Assembly: GCA_902551695.1 (NCBI GenBank)
Contig: CACDEI010000013.1
Coordinates: forward strand, 1-33,630
DNA: 33,630 nucleotides
Direction: 5' to 3'
DNA from: an uncultured Pseudomonadota bacterium
GTDB lineage: Bacteria > Pseudomonadota > Gammaproteobacteria > Ga0077536
Made by a program: the position numbers and the translations under genes. The notes below the pieces were generated by a model, which saw only the letters and a program-made list of their open reading frames with translations, made no database searches and was not told the DNA's origin. Numbering within the stretch: the stretch's first letter is position 1; the number at the start of each line of letters is the position of its first letter. Below, in pieces: positions 14,921 to 23,083 of the stretch.

Positions 14921-15589
14921 ATGCCTAAACGTCAATTAACTGCAGCTGATGGCCATAGTTTTGAGGCCTACGAGACCATACCTACTGGGGATATCAAGGG
15001 GGGTGTTGTCATAATCCAAGAGATTTTTGGAGTGAATCAACACATTCGTGAGGTGGTGGATGGTTATGCGAAAGATGGCTACGCAGCAATCGCACCCGCA
15101 CTTTTTGATCGCGTAGAAACCGGCGTAGAATTAGGGTATGCGAATGAGGATGAATTTAACAAGGGATTGGAAATCGCCTTTCAGAAGCTACAGATCGATG
15201 ATGCTTTGTCTGATGTGCAGGCTTGTGTCAAAGCACTTGGGAGCCATGGGAAAGTTGGAGTGGTCGGATACTGCTTTGGTGGTCTCCTAACCTGGCTTTC
15301 AGCTTGCCGTTTAACGGGTATTTCGGCCTGTTCTGCCTATTATGGAGGGGGTACCGTTAATCATGTGTCTGAAAAGGCCAAGTGTCCTGTTATCATGCAT
15401 TTTGGTGAGAAAGACGAACATATACCCATGAGCGAGGTGGAACAAATAACTTCGACGTTATCCGATGTTCCGGTTTATGTTTATGACGCTGATCACGGTT
15501 TTAATTGTGACCATAGGGGTAGCTATGATCAAAAAAGTGCCAGCGAAGCAAAAAAACGTACTCTAGATTTTTTCGATTTGAATCTCTGA
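14921..15589 (+). CDS. dienelactone hydrolase family protein
   Basis: A 222-residue alpha/beta hydrolase with the dienelactone hydrolase triad: Cys118 in GYCFGG, Asp165 in FGEKDEHIP and His192 in YDADHGFNC. The N-terminal block VVIIQEIFGVNQHIREVVDGYAKDGY is also typical. It hydrolyses lactones or esters in the cytoplasm; the true substrate may not be dienelactone, since no chlorocatechol-pathway genes are present. The ATG follows AAGGA. It is divergent from the amine dehydrogenase operon and precedes the nitroreductase by about 50 nt. Confidence 0.92.
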   Translation: MPKRQLTAADGHSFEAYETIPTGDIKGGVVIIQEIFGVNQHIREVVDGYAKDGYAAIAPALFDRVETGVELGYANEDEFNKGLEIAFQKLQIDDALSDVQACVKALGSHGKVGVVGYCFGGLLTWLSACRLTGISACSAYYGGGTVNHVSEKAKCPVIMHFGEKDEHIPMSEVEQITSTLSDVPVYVYDADHGFNCDHRGSYDQKSASEAKKRTLDFFDLNL

Positions 15590-15641
15590 ATAATTATTTC
15601 GAAAGTGCGGGTTTTGTAACATTTTGGGGGATTCAACAGCT

Positions 15642-16328
15642 TTGAAACATGAATTTGATTTAGCAAGCGTAGACCATGTATTGAATACTACTAGGAGTGT
15701 GCGAAAGAGGCTTGATTTGTCACGACCAGTGCCAAGAAAACTAGTAGAGGAAGCTCTCGAAATAGCGCTACAGGCGCCAACTGGCGCGAATACCCAAACC
15801 TGGCGTTTCCTGGTAGTGGAAGACCAGGAGAAGAGAGAAAAAATCGCCGATTTTTATCAGAGAGGGGTCCAGTTATACGTGGATGGTGAGACTGGACTAA
15901 GCAGAACAGGAGTGACCATAAATAAGGAGTTCGAGGCCACTGATTTGCGGCATTCCCAAAAAGGTTCTGTATTAGATTCCAGTGTTTATCTGATGGAGCA
16001 TTTGGCGGAAGTTCCGCTTTTTATTATACCTTGTATCGAATCTCGGTTTGATAATGAAGATGTTTTTACCCAGGCCTCTATGTGGGGATCTATTTTGCCG
16101 TCCACCTGGTCTTTGATGCTTGCATTGCGAGCGAGACAAATCGCCTCTGCGTGGACCACTATTCATTTAGTGTTTGAAAAAGAGATTGCTGAAATACTCT
16201 CTATACCTGAAAACTATACTCAGGCGGCTTTACTTCCTGTGGCATGGCTCAAAGGAAATAAATTGCATAAAGCCAAGCGGTTATCTCTGAACGAGGTCGC
16301 CTTTTGGGATAATTGGGGAGACTGGTGA
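15642..16328 (+). CDS. nitroreductase-family FMN oxidoreductase
   Basis: A nitroreductase-fold protein of about 228 residues. N-terminal TTRSVRKRLDLSRPVP, with the FMN-phosphate Arg pair, and ALQAPTGANTQTWRFLVVED are the FMN-binding signature. Later SMWGSILPSTWSLMLALRARQIASAW forms the dimer helix. No ATG fits the amino end. I take the TTG at 15642, about 11 nt after a GGGGGA ribosome site; a TTG at 15624 would add six residues but overlap that site. It would reduce nitro, quinone or enone groups with NAD(P)H. It is probably cotranscribed with the hydrolase before it. Confidence 0.85.
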   Translation: MKHEFDLASVDHVLNTTRSVRKRLDLSRPVPRKLVEEALEIALQAPTGANTQTWRFLVVEDQEKREKIADFYQRGVQLYVDGETGLSRTGVTINKEFEATDLRHSQKGSVLDSSVYLMEHLAEVPLFIIPCIESRFDNEDVFTQASMWGSILPSTWSLMLALRARQIASAWTTIHLVFEKEIAEILSIPENYTQAALLPVAWLKGNKLHKAKRLSLNEVAFWDNWGDW

Positions 16329-16450
16329 GAAGTTCTTATGAAAAAATCCATTCGTTAGAATTTAGAGTCGAATTCCTTTTTCGACGAGAAGGGAAGTTAC
16401 CTAAAGGTGTTCTGGTTAGAGCCCGAACTGCCCAATGTAAAAATTAATCC

Positions 16451-17683
16451 GTGAATCCTCAATACTTAAGTGATACGAGGTCAATTCGCCTAGTGTGTAT
16501 CGCCATTGTGCTGGCGTTTAGTTACGGTGTGTGGTACTCCTACAGCGTTTTCTTGGTCGCTCTTTTCGAAGCATTTGGTTGGTCTCGTTCTACTCTAGCT
16601 TTGGGCTTTTCTATTTTTGCGGTTGTCCATGGAGTTTCCAACCCAGTAGTGGGGCGGCTTTGTGACAAAATTAATCCAGCCTATCTAGTGGTTTTCGGAG
16701 GTATTGGGGTATCCTTAAGTTTACTGTACGTGAGTTTTATAGAGACCCCAGCACAGTTATTCTTTGGCTTTGGAGTGTTAACAGCTATATCGGTCGCTTT
16801 GTGTGGCTGGGCGCCTTCTCTAGTTCAAGTCCAACGAAACCATAAAGCCCGCCTAGGGTTCGCGATTGGTTTTATCAGTTCTGGTATCGGGGTTGGAATG
16901 TTGTTAATCGTTCCCTTAGTACAATTGCTAATTCAAAACTATGGATGGCGGCTCGCTTATCAGATATTTGCACTTATTTCTTTCTGTGTAATAGTGCCCA
17001 TCGGTATTTTTTTAATTAAATTATCCTCGGTTCAATCGTTCCTTCAACTGGAGCAGGAGCAGGGAGTGGAAGTTAAAGGTTCACCATCTTTACCAGACGC
17101 TATGAGAGATGCTAAATTTTGGCTGATCGTGGGGGCTTTCTTTTTTGGGAGCATGGGCTCTCAGATTCTACACGTTCATCAAGTGGTCTTCTTAGTAGAG
17201 CACGGAATATCAACTATGGTGGGTGCAACCGTAGTTAGTGTCATTGGCATTGCAAGCATATTGGGGAAAACTGGGGGAGGTTGGTTGTCAGATCTAATTG
17301 AGCGAGAAAAAGTCTTCGTGGCTGGTAATCTTATTATGATTTGCAGTGTTTTTGTCTTATTCCTCTCAGCAGAAACTGGATCGGTTTTTATTGCATATTT
17401 ATTTGCGGTTCTTTTAGGAGTGGGTTACTCCGCCAATGCCGCTATCGCTCCCGCTATGATGAGTGATCACTTCAGTGGTAGATACTTCGGTTCTATTTTG
17501 GGAGTAGGTTTGTTTGGAAGTGCGATTGGCGCAGCTCTTGGACCTTGGATTGCCGGCGAGCTATTCGACTTTAATGGTGACTACTCTTTGGCTTTTCGTT
17601 TGGCTATATTATGTGGAGTGCTCGCGGCGATTTCTGGCTTTGGAGTAAAAATATTAAAGTTGGCTACGGTTCGAACGCGATAA
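16451..17683 (+). CDS. MFS transporter
   Basis: A 410-residue major facilitator protein with 12 predicted hydrophobic segments. The loop 2-3 motif appears as GRLCDKINPAYLV and the loop 8-9 repeat as GGWLSDLIEREKV. The N-terminal YGVWYSYSVFLVALFEAFGWSRS resembles the oxalate/formate and monocarboxylate carrier group. Likely cargo is a carboxylic acid or related small organic molecule, unproven. The start is GTG with no obvious ribosome site upstream, so the exact start is less sure. It lies 122 nt after the nitroreductase and 36 nt before the next SDR. Confidence 0.88.
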   Translation: MNPQYLSDTRSIRLVCIAIVLAFSYGVWYSYSVFLVALFEAFGWSRSTLALGFSIFAVVHGVSNPVVGRLCDKINPAYLVVFGGIGVSLSLLYVSFIETPAQLFFGFGVLTAISVALCGWAPSLVQVQRNHKARLGFAIGFISSGIGVGMLLIVPLVQLLIQNYGWRLAYQIFALISFCVIVPIGIFLIKLSSVQSFLQLEQEQGVEVKGSPSLPDAMRDAKFWLIVGAFFFGSMGSQILHVHQVVFLVEHGISTMVGATVVSVIGIASILGKTGGGWLSDLIEREKVFVAGNLIMICSVFVLFLSAETGSVFIAYLFAVLLGVGYSANAAIAPAMMSDHFSGRYFGSILGVGLFGSAIGAALGPWIAGELFDFNGDYSLAFRLAILCGVLAAISGFGVKILKLATVRTR

Positions 17684-17719
17684 GTTTATTGAATTGGTAA
17701 ATTAAGTAAGGAGATATCT

Positions 17720-18505
17720 ATGAAACTGGATTCCTCGGTATCCGCGGTTATCACTGGCGGATCTTCAGGCCTCGGCGCCGCTACTGCTAGATTGTTGGCT
17801 GAAAAGGGTGTGAAGACTGCTTTATTTGATCTTAATCAAGAGGCAGGTGAAAAATTGGCTTCCGAGTTAGGGGGGGTATTCTGCAAAGTGGATGTGACCT
17901 CTCAAGCTGATTGCGAGAAAGGGTTTGAGGCTGCTCGCTCCGAGATAGGGCAGGAGCGGATTCTAGTGAATTGTGCGGGTACGGGTAATGCCTTTAAGAC
18001 AGCAGGAAGAGATAAAAAAACTGGCGAGATTCAGACCTTTCCAATGGATAAGTTTGAGCAGATTATTCAAATTAATTTAATAGGGACCTTTCGATGCATT
18101 GCGATTTCTTCCGCTGGCATGATGAGCTTAGATGCTTTAGATGAATTTGGAGAGCGAGGCGTAGTAATTAACACAGCGAGTGTTGCGGCAGAGGATGGCC
18201 AAATGGGACAAGCCTCGTATTCAGCGTCTAAAGCCGGGGTAGTCGGTATGACACTGCCTATCGCGAGAGATCTTATGAGCGAGGGGATCAGAGTTAATAC
18301 TATCTTGCCGGGCATATTCGATACTCCTTTGTTGCAAGGAGCGCCTGACAAGGTTAAACAATCCTTGGCCGCTTCAGTACCTTTTCCGAAACGATTGGGG
18401 GCTCCCCCGGAGTATGCTCACTTGAGTTTGGCTATGATAGAAAATGGCTACTTTAATGGTGAGAGCGTACGCCTAGATGGAGCAATAAGAATGGCGCCAA
18501 GATAG
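17720..18505 (+). CDS. SDR oxidoreductase, 3-hydroxyacyl-CoA dehydrogenase type II-like
   Basis: A 261-residue SDR. The cofactor motif TGGSSGLG is at 12-19, NCAG at 84-87, and the catalytic residues are Ser154, Tyr167 and Lys171 (YSASK). The inserted block AGRDKKTGEIQTFPMDKFEQIIQINL and the ending FNGESVRLDGAIRMAPR are characteristic of the HSD17B10/type II 3-hydroxyacyl-CoA dehydrogenase subgroup. These enzymes oxidise (3S)-hydroxyacyl-CoA, often branched chain, or hydroxysteroids. AAGGAG lies 9 nt before the ATG. It ends in convergence with the BadH-like SDR. Confidence 0.9.
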   Translation: MKLDSSVSAVITGGSSGLGAATARLLAEKGVKTALFDLNQEAGEKLASELGGVFCKVDVTSQADCEKGFEAARSEIGQERILVNCAGTGNAFKTAGRDKKTGEIQTFPMDKFEQIIQINLIGTFRCIAISSAGMMSLDALDEFGERGVVINTASVAAEDGQMGQASYSASKAGVVGMTLPIARDLMSEGIRVNTILPGIFDTPLLQGAPDKVKQSLAASVPFPKRLGAPPEYAHLSLAMIENGYFNGESVRLDGAIRMAPR

Positions 18506-18513
18506 AGGGTAAT

Positions 18514-18554
18514 GGCGGATGCAGTTTGGTTGTCTAAACCATGCTGTATCCGCC
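18514..18554. terminator. long hairpin between convergent SDR genes
   Basis: GGCGGATGCAG (18514-18524) pairs with CTGTATCCGCC (18544-18554), 11 bp with one G-T wobble. Inside, TGGTT pairs with AACCA around a 5-nt loop. It spans the stop codon and last codons of the minus-strand SDR and lies just after the plus-strand SDR. There is no T-run on either side, so it is an atypical or Rho-assisted terminator, or an RNA-stabilising structure. Confidence 0.5.
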
Positions 18555-19328
18555 GCTTACACTGAGTACTTGACCTGTAATATGCCCGGCCACTTTGTTC
18601 GAAGCGAGAAATAGAACCGCATTGGCCACATCTTGTGGTCGGCCAATTTTTTTTAAAGGTAAGGTTTTTGCTATTTTAGCAAGCTGCTCTTGGGTAAACA
18701 TAGAATCAATGTTTTTCCACATGCTACTATCACCAACCTCCGTATCATCTTCCGGAATCGTTACCCCAGGGCAAACGGTATTACAACGTACGCCGTAGCG
18801 TCCGTTTTCTTTTGCTATCGTTTTCATGAAGCTGTTTACCCCTGCCTTCATTGCTCCGTAAACTGCTTCTCTAGGTTCTCCTTGTTTGCTGGCATCAGAG
18901 CTTATTGACACGATCGAGCCAGAACCTTTCGTATTCATGATCTTAAGTGCTTCAAAAGAGCAGTTCAAAACACCCTTGAAGTTTATTTCTATGATTTTAT
19001 CCCAAAAATTGGGCTCGGTAGCAGTGAAATATTGCAGCTCATCCCAGCCGACTGCGTTTACTAGAACATCTACCGCGCCATATTTTCCTACAGTCATTTC
19101 GAAAAGGGACTTAACGTTCTTTGTATCGGTAACATCGCATTGTTGGAAGATGACTTCTCCGGAATATTGTTGGTTTGCAGCGCCGGATGTTATTTGGCCT
19201 TGTTCCGTATCGAGATCTGCCACGATTACATTTGCTCCTTCTTTTGCCAGGTTCATAGAAATAGCTCTTCCTATGTTGGATGCTCCGCCGGTAACAATAG
19301 CGATTTTTTCATCTAAATCTAAATTCAT
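18534..19328 (-). CDS. SDR oxidoreductase, BadH-like (2-hydroxycyclohexanecarboxyl-CoA dehydrogenase type)
   Basis: A 264-residue SDR. TGGASNIG is at 13-20, and the catalytic residues are Ser144, Tyr157 and Lys161 (YGAMK). NAVGWDELQYFTATEPNFWDKIIEINFKG is the block seen in BadH/AliD-type enzymes, which oxidise 2-hydroxycyclohexanecarboxyl-CoA. It is encoded 1 nt after an acyl-CoA synthetase, which would supply the CoA ester. I infer a ring or branched hydroxyacyl-CoA substrate; cyclohexanecarboxylate itself is only one possibility. Confidence 0.85.
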   Translation of the reverse strand: MNLDLDEKIAIVTGGASNIGRAISMNLAKEGANVIVADLDTEQGQITSGAANQQYSGEVIFQQCDVTDTKNVKSLFEMTVGKYGAVDVLVNAVGWDELQYFTATEPNFWDKIIEINFKGVLNCSFEALKIMNTKGSGSIVSISSDASKQGEPREAVYGAMKAGVNSFMKTIAKENGRYGVRCNTVCPGVTIPEDDTEVGDSSMWKNIDSMFTQEQLAKIAKTLPLKKIGRPQDVANAVLFLASNKVAGHITGQVLSVSGGYSMV

Positions 19329-19329
19329 A

Positions 19330-20955
19330 CTACGGGTCTCCTAATTCTTCTAAAGCTTTCTCTCTAAGTTCTACTTTTCGGATTTTCCCGCTTGGGGTCA
19401 TGGGGAAAGCGTCAATAACTAAAAAGTGTAGGGGAATTTTAAAGCTAGCGATTTTGCCTTTCATTCTAGTTCTTAACTCAGCTTCCGAAATATTACGATG
19501 CTCTTTTAGTATGATAAAGGCTACCGGTACTTCAGCTAGGCGTTGGTCAGGATAAGAGACTACTGCTGCATCGAGAATTTCATCCATATTACGTAAATAA
19601 GCCTCAACTTCCGCCGGGGATACATTTTCCCCACCCACTTTTAGCATATCTTTGTAGCGCCCCAAAAATACTACCATGTTGTCATCCCTGATTTTTGCCA
19701 TGTCGCCACTACGTATCCATCCTTCTTCATCCTTCGTTTCCGAAGAGGCTTCAGGCTTGTTCCAGTAGGCGTTCATTGTCGCGTAACCTCTGATCCATAA
19801 TTCCCCTGGCTCTCCCTTAGGCATTTCTTCTTTCGTTTCGAAATCTACCACTTTAAATTCGTAGTCGTTCATGGGGTAGCCTGAAGAGTGCACGCGCTGT
19901 TCTCGACTGTGGGAAAGATTTGAAATCGAGACGAAGGCCCACGTTTCGCTCATGCCAAAACCGGAAACAGTTGGGCAAAACACGTCCTGAACTCGCTCCG
20001 CTATAGGAATCGTGCTTTCCACACCGGAGGGGAGCGTGCCCAATCGTATATTTAATTCTCTTTGGTTTTTTTCTTGTGCAGAGAGAAGATCCAGCCAGTG
20101 AGCTTCAAAACCATGGAGAATGGTTGCTTTCTCTTTTTTGGCGATGTCTAAAATATGGTCTGGCTCAAAGGTCTCAGTCAAGACCTGAGCGGCCCCTGTT
20201 AGAACACACATCATGCTTATTTCGCTGTAAGCGTAAATATGAAAAAGTGGTAGATAGTTCATATGAACATCATGGCATGTGAGTCCAAGAACCTGAGCTC
20301 TCTCCATGGTGTTTCTTATGGGGATGTGGGAGTGAACGACTCCTTTGGGCGTGCCGGTAGTTCCTGATGTGTAAGCGATCATCATTCTGCCGTCGGGATC
20401 AACTTCTTCTATTCTTCTCTTCAAATCTTCATCGCTAACAGTTTGACCCTCGTGTAGAAAGGCCTCCCAACTTAGAGCTCCACTGATGGCAACCTCACCA
20501 TGAATAATTATTCTTTTCAGTTTTGGATAGTTTGATATGGACAGTTCGTTTTTAGAGGTAAAGGAAATATCTTCGATAGAGTTTGCGAGCATTTCCTGGT
20601 AGTTGACTGGTCCAGATTCTGCAAGTGCTATGAGGGAGGCACTTTCAGATTGAGCGATGGTATAGGCCAGATCGTCGGTCCGATAGCGTGTATTAAGTGG
20701 AACTATACACCCCCCAACACGAGCAATAGCGAACATTAGAAAAAGCCACTCGGGCCTGTTTGTCATCCAAACGGCAACATGTTCTCCGTTTGTAACGCCT
20801 ATTGCTAAGAGACTTTTAGCTACCTTATCTGTTTCTCTATTAAAGTCCTCATAGGTCCAGCGTTCGTCATTAAATATCAGGGCATTTCGGTTTCCAAACT
20901 TATTTGCGGCCTCTTCTAAAACTTCCCCTAAGGTTCTTTTGTGATACCAATTCAT
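19330..20955 (-). CDS. acyl-CoA synthetase (AMP-forming)
   Basis: A 541-residue adenylate-forming ligase. The P-loop YTSGTTGTPKG is near residue 195-205. GFGMSETWA is the A5 motif, GELWIRGYATMNAYWNKPEA and GWIRSGDMAKIRDDNMVVFLGRYKDMLKVGGENVSP (three pieces) lead into the hinge, and the catalytic Lys is in TPSGKIRK. It activates a carboxylic acid to its CoA thioester. The pattern is that of medium- or long-chain and cyclohexanecarboxylate ligases. I chose the ATG at 20955 because GAGGA lies 8 nt upstream; a GTG five codons earlier would bury that site. It is the middle gene of the MDR-ligase-SDR operon. Confidence 0.92.
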   Translation of the reverse strand: MNWYHKRTLGEVLEEAANKFGNRNALIFNDERWTYEDFNRETDKVAKSLLAIGVTNGEHVAVWMTNRPEWLFLMFAIARVGGCIVPLNTRYRTDDLAYTIAQSESASLIALAESGPVNYQEMLANSIEDISFTSKNELSISNYPKLKRIIIHGEVAISGALSWEAFLHEGQTVSDEDLKRRIEEVDPDGRMMIAYTSGTTGTPKGVVHSHIPIRNTMERAQVLGLTCHDVHMNYLPLFHIYAYSEISMMCVLTGAAQVLTETFEPDHILDIAKKEKATILHGFEAHWLDLLSAQEKNQRELNIRLGTLPSGVESTIPIAERVQDVFCPTVSGFGMSETWAFVSISNLSHSREQRVHSSGYPMNDYEFKVVDFETKEEMPKGEPGELWIRGYATMNAYWNKPEASSETKDEEGWIRSGDMAKIRDDNMVVFLGRYKDMLKVGGENVSPAEVEAYLRNMDEILDAAVVSYPDQRLAEVPVAFIILKEHRNISEAELRTRMKGKIASFKIPLHFLVIDAFPMTPSGKIRKVELREKALEELGDP

Positions 20956-20981
20956 GTGGGTTTTCCTCACAATAATTTATG

Positions 20982-21989
20982 TTAATCCATCACGACAGCG
21001 ATTCTACCAAATGATCGTCTACTCAGTACCTCTTCCATAGCCGTTTGAAAATTTGCTAAAGAGTAGCAATTGGAAATCGTCGGATTAATAAGACCTTCTT
21101 GAAACCAATTGAACAGTGTTTCCATGTGTTTTCTCATTTTTTCTTCATAGTGATATCTCATGTCTCTCGGTCCCCACCCAAAATATAACCCCATGTTCAA
21201 TCCGCATACCGTTAAATTTTTAACTAGAAGTAGGTTGGCGGCTATCTGAGGGATAGCACCAGAAGCAAAACCTACTGGCATAATGCGACCTTCTGGAGCA
21301 AGACAGCGTAGAGACTCATTGAATCCCTCTCCTCCAATAGGATCATATACTGCGTTTACCCCTTCTGAGGATGTTATCTCCATTATTTTATCTCGAAATC
21401 CGTTATTTCTATTGTTTACCACATGATCTGCTCCTCGGGATCGAGCAATTTCAAGTTTCTTGGACGAGCCTGCTGTCGCGATGACTTGCCCACCTAATAT
21501 CTTCGCGATTTCGATAGCGGCCAAACCAACGCCACCAGAGGCACCGTGTATTAAAATCCACTCAGACTGCTTAAGGTTAAGTAAACCTGGCCAGCCCAAG
21601 GCCGCAAATGAGGTCGCATAAGAGTTTGTGAAGGAAATGGCCCTTTCGTAACTTAAATCATCCGGTATTCTATAGACATTCACCTCCTTTGCGACTGCTA
21701 TTTCAGCTAGTCCACCATAGTCAATCACTGCGCAAATTCGATCGCCTTTCTTAAACCGAGTGGTAGCAGACCCAAGCTTAATAATTTCACCCGCAATCTC
21801 GGTGCCAGGGATGAAGGGCAATGGTGGGCGAACTTGATACTTCCCTTGTACGAATAGATTCATAGCAAAGCTGATGCCAGTAGCCTTGACTTTTATTTTT
21901 ACTTGATTATCGGACAGGGTGGGCTCTTCCAGATCCTTTACTTGTAGTTTATCAAAGGTTGTCCACTCTTCTACTAATACCCCTTTCAT
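20982..21989 (-). CDS. quinone oxidoreductase-like MDR protein (zinc-free)
   Basis: A 335-residue medium-chain dehydrogenase/reductase. The N-terminal domain contains ATGISFAMNLFVQGKY and PFIPGTEIAGEI. The cofactor domain has LIHGASGGVGLAAIEIAKILG near 145-165, the NADPH-type AxxGxxG motif. The catalytic-zinc ligands of alcohol dehydrogenases are missing (Cys replaced by Ser-Phe in the ATGISF stretch), as in NADPH:quinone reductases and enoyl reductases. It may reduce an enone or enoyl-CoA. It starts the operon that continues with the acyl-CoA synthetase after a 26-nt gap. Confidence 0.9.
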   Translation of the reverse strand: MKGVLVEEWTTFDKLQVKDLEEPTLSDNQVKIKVKATGISFAMNLFVQGKYQVRPPLPFIPGTEIAGEIIKLGSATTRFKKGDRICAVIDYGGLAEIAVAKEVNVYRIPDDLSYERAISFTNSYATSFAALGWPGLLNLKQSEWILIHGASGGVGLAAIEIAKILGGQVIATAGSSKKLEIARSRGADHVVNNRNNGFRDKIMEITSSEGVNAVYDPIGGEGFNESLRCLAPEGRIMPVGFASGAIPQIAANLLLVKNLTVCGLNMGLYFGWGPRDMRYHYEEKMRKHMETLFNWFQEGLINPTISNCYSLANFQTAMEEVLSRRSFGRIAVVMD

Positions 21990-22159
21990 AATCTCTCCAA
22001 ACGATTCTAATACTTCTATTCAATATTCCATTCTAGTAACGTTGGCCGCAATTTAGTTAGGTGCGTCCGTTAGTTATTGAGACTATAATAGTAATCAACA
22101 TATTAATATTAGAAACTTTGAAATTTTTATATTCTTAGTTTGAGGAGGATTTTAGAGGC

Positions 22160-23083
22160 ATGGGAATTCCTATCGAGTTTGGAACAGCTTTCCGCTCCCC
22201 TTTCGAAATCGCCGATTCTGCAAAATATATAGAGAAACTAGGTTTTGATATTTTGGGTTGTGGTGAGCATGTGAGTTTTCACGGGGATACGGCAAACGCA
22301 TTTATCTCACTATCGGTAGCAGCGGGAGTCACCTCAAAGATTAAATTAATGAGTACTATAACCTTGGTCCCATTGTACCCTGCTGCTCTACTGGCCAAAA
22401 TGGGGGCGGCACTTGATGTAGCGTCTGAAGGAAGGTTTATTTGCGGTGTTGGCGTAGGCGGCGAATATCCCCCTGAATTTGAAGCCTGCGGAGTGCCGGT
22501 AAAAGAACGCGGTTCAAGAACCGACGAAGCTTTGGAGATCGTTCAGAGACTTTGGAGTTCTAAAAATGTGACGTACAAAGGCAAGTACGCTGATCTCAAC
22601 AATATAAGTATGAAACCCATGCCGATTCAGAAACCACGTCCCCCCATTTGGGTTTCTGGTAGAAAAGATGTTGCGATGAAAAGAGCTGCAAAGTTTGCCG
22701 ATGGTTGGTTGCCTTATATGTATACCCCGGAACAGATGGCCCAGAGTGTTGAGAAGATAAAACGATTTGGCGAAGAATTAGGTAAAGATATGAGCGGCTT
22801 TCGGTATGGACTATACATTTTTACGGCGGTTCATGATGATAACGATACGGCGATAAAGATGGCCTCCGATCGCCTTTCGATTCAATATAACCAAGATTTT
22901 AGTAAAATAGTGCATAAATACGCCTTAGCGGGAGATCCTGACCGATGTATCCAACGACTTAAAGAGTATATTGATGCTGGGGCAAGTTTCGTTTTTGTAT
23001 CTTCCGCTTGTCCTGACGACTACATCGCTGAAAATTTGGAGAGAATTGCCCACTCTGTTATCCCGGCTTTTCGTCCTGAATAG
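22160..23083 (+). CDS. LLM-class flavin/F420-type oxidoreductase (TIGR03619-like)
   Basis: A 307-residue luciferase-like TIM-barrel protein. GFDILGCGEHVSFH, KIKLMSTITLVPLYPAALLAKMGAALD, SEGRFICGVGVGGEYPPEFEACG and RPPIWVSGRKDVAMKRAAKFADGWLPYM are the classic blocks of the F420-type subfamily annotated TIGR03619. Real F420 use is unproven: F420 is uncommon in gammaproteobacteria, and FMN is the alternative. GAGGAGG lies upstream of the ATG at a slightly long distance. Its 3' end overlaps the opposite-strand MFS gene by 26 nt (23058-23083). Confidence 0.87.
   Translation: MGIPIEFGTAFRSPFEIADSAKYIEKLGFDILGCGEHVSFHGDTANAFISLSVAAGVTSKIKLMSTITLVPLYPAALLAKMGAALDVASEGRFICGVGVGGEYPPEFEACGVPVKERGSRTDEALEIVQRLWSSKNVTYKGKYADLNNISMKPMPIQKPRPPIWVSGRKDVAMKRAAKFADGWLPYMYTPEQMAQSVEKIKRFGEELGKDMSGFRYGLYIFTAVHDDNDTAIKMASDRLSIQYNQDFSKIVHKYALAGDPDRCIQRLKEYIDAGASFVFVSSACPDDYIAENLERIAHSVIPAFRPE

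Noticed and set aside
16353-16400. GTCGAA/TTCGAC pair as a terminator after the nitroreductase
   Set aside because: Only 6 bp, AT-rich loop, and no T-run after it.
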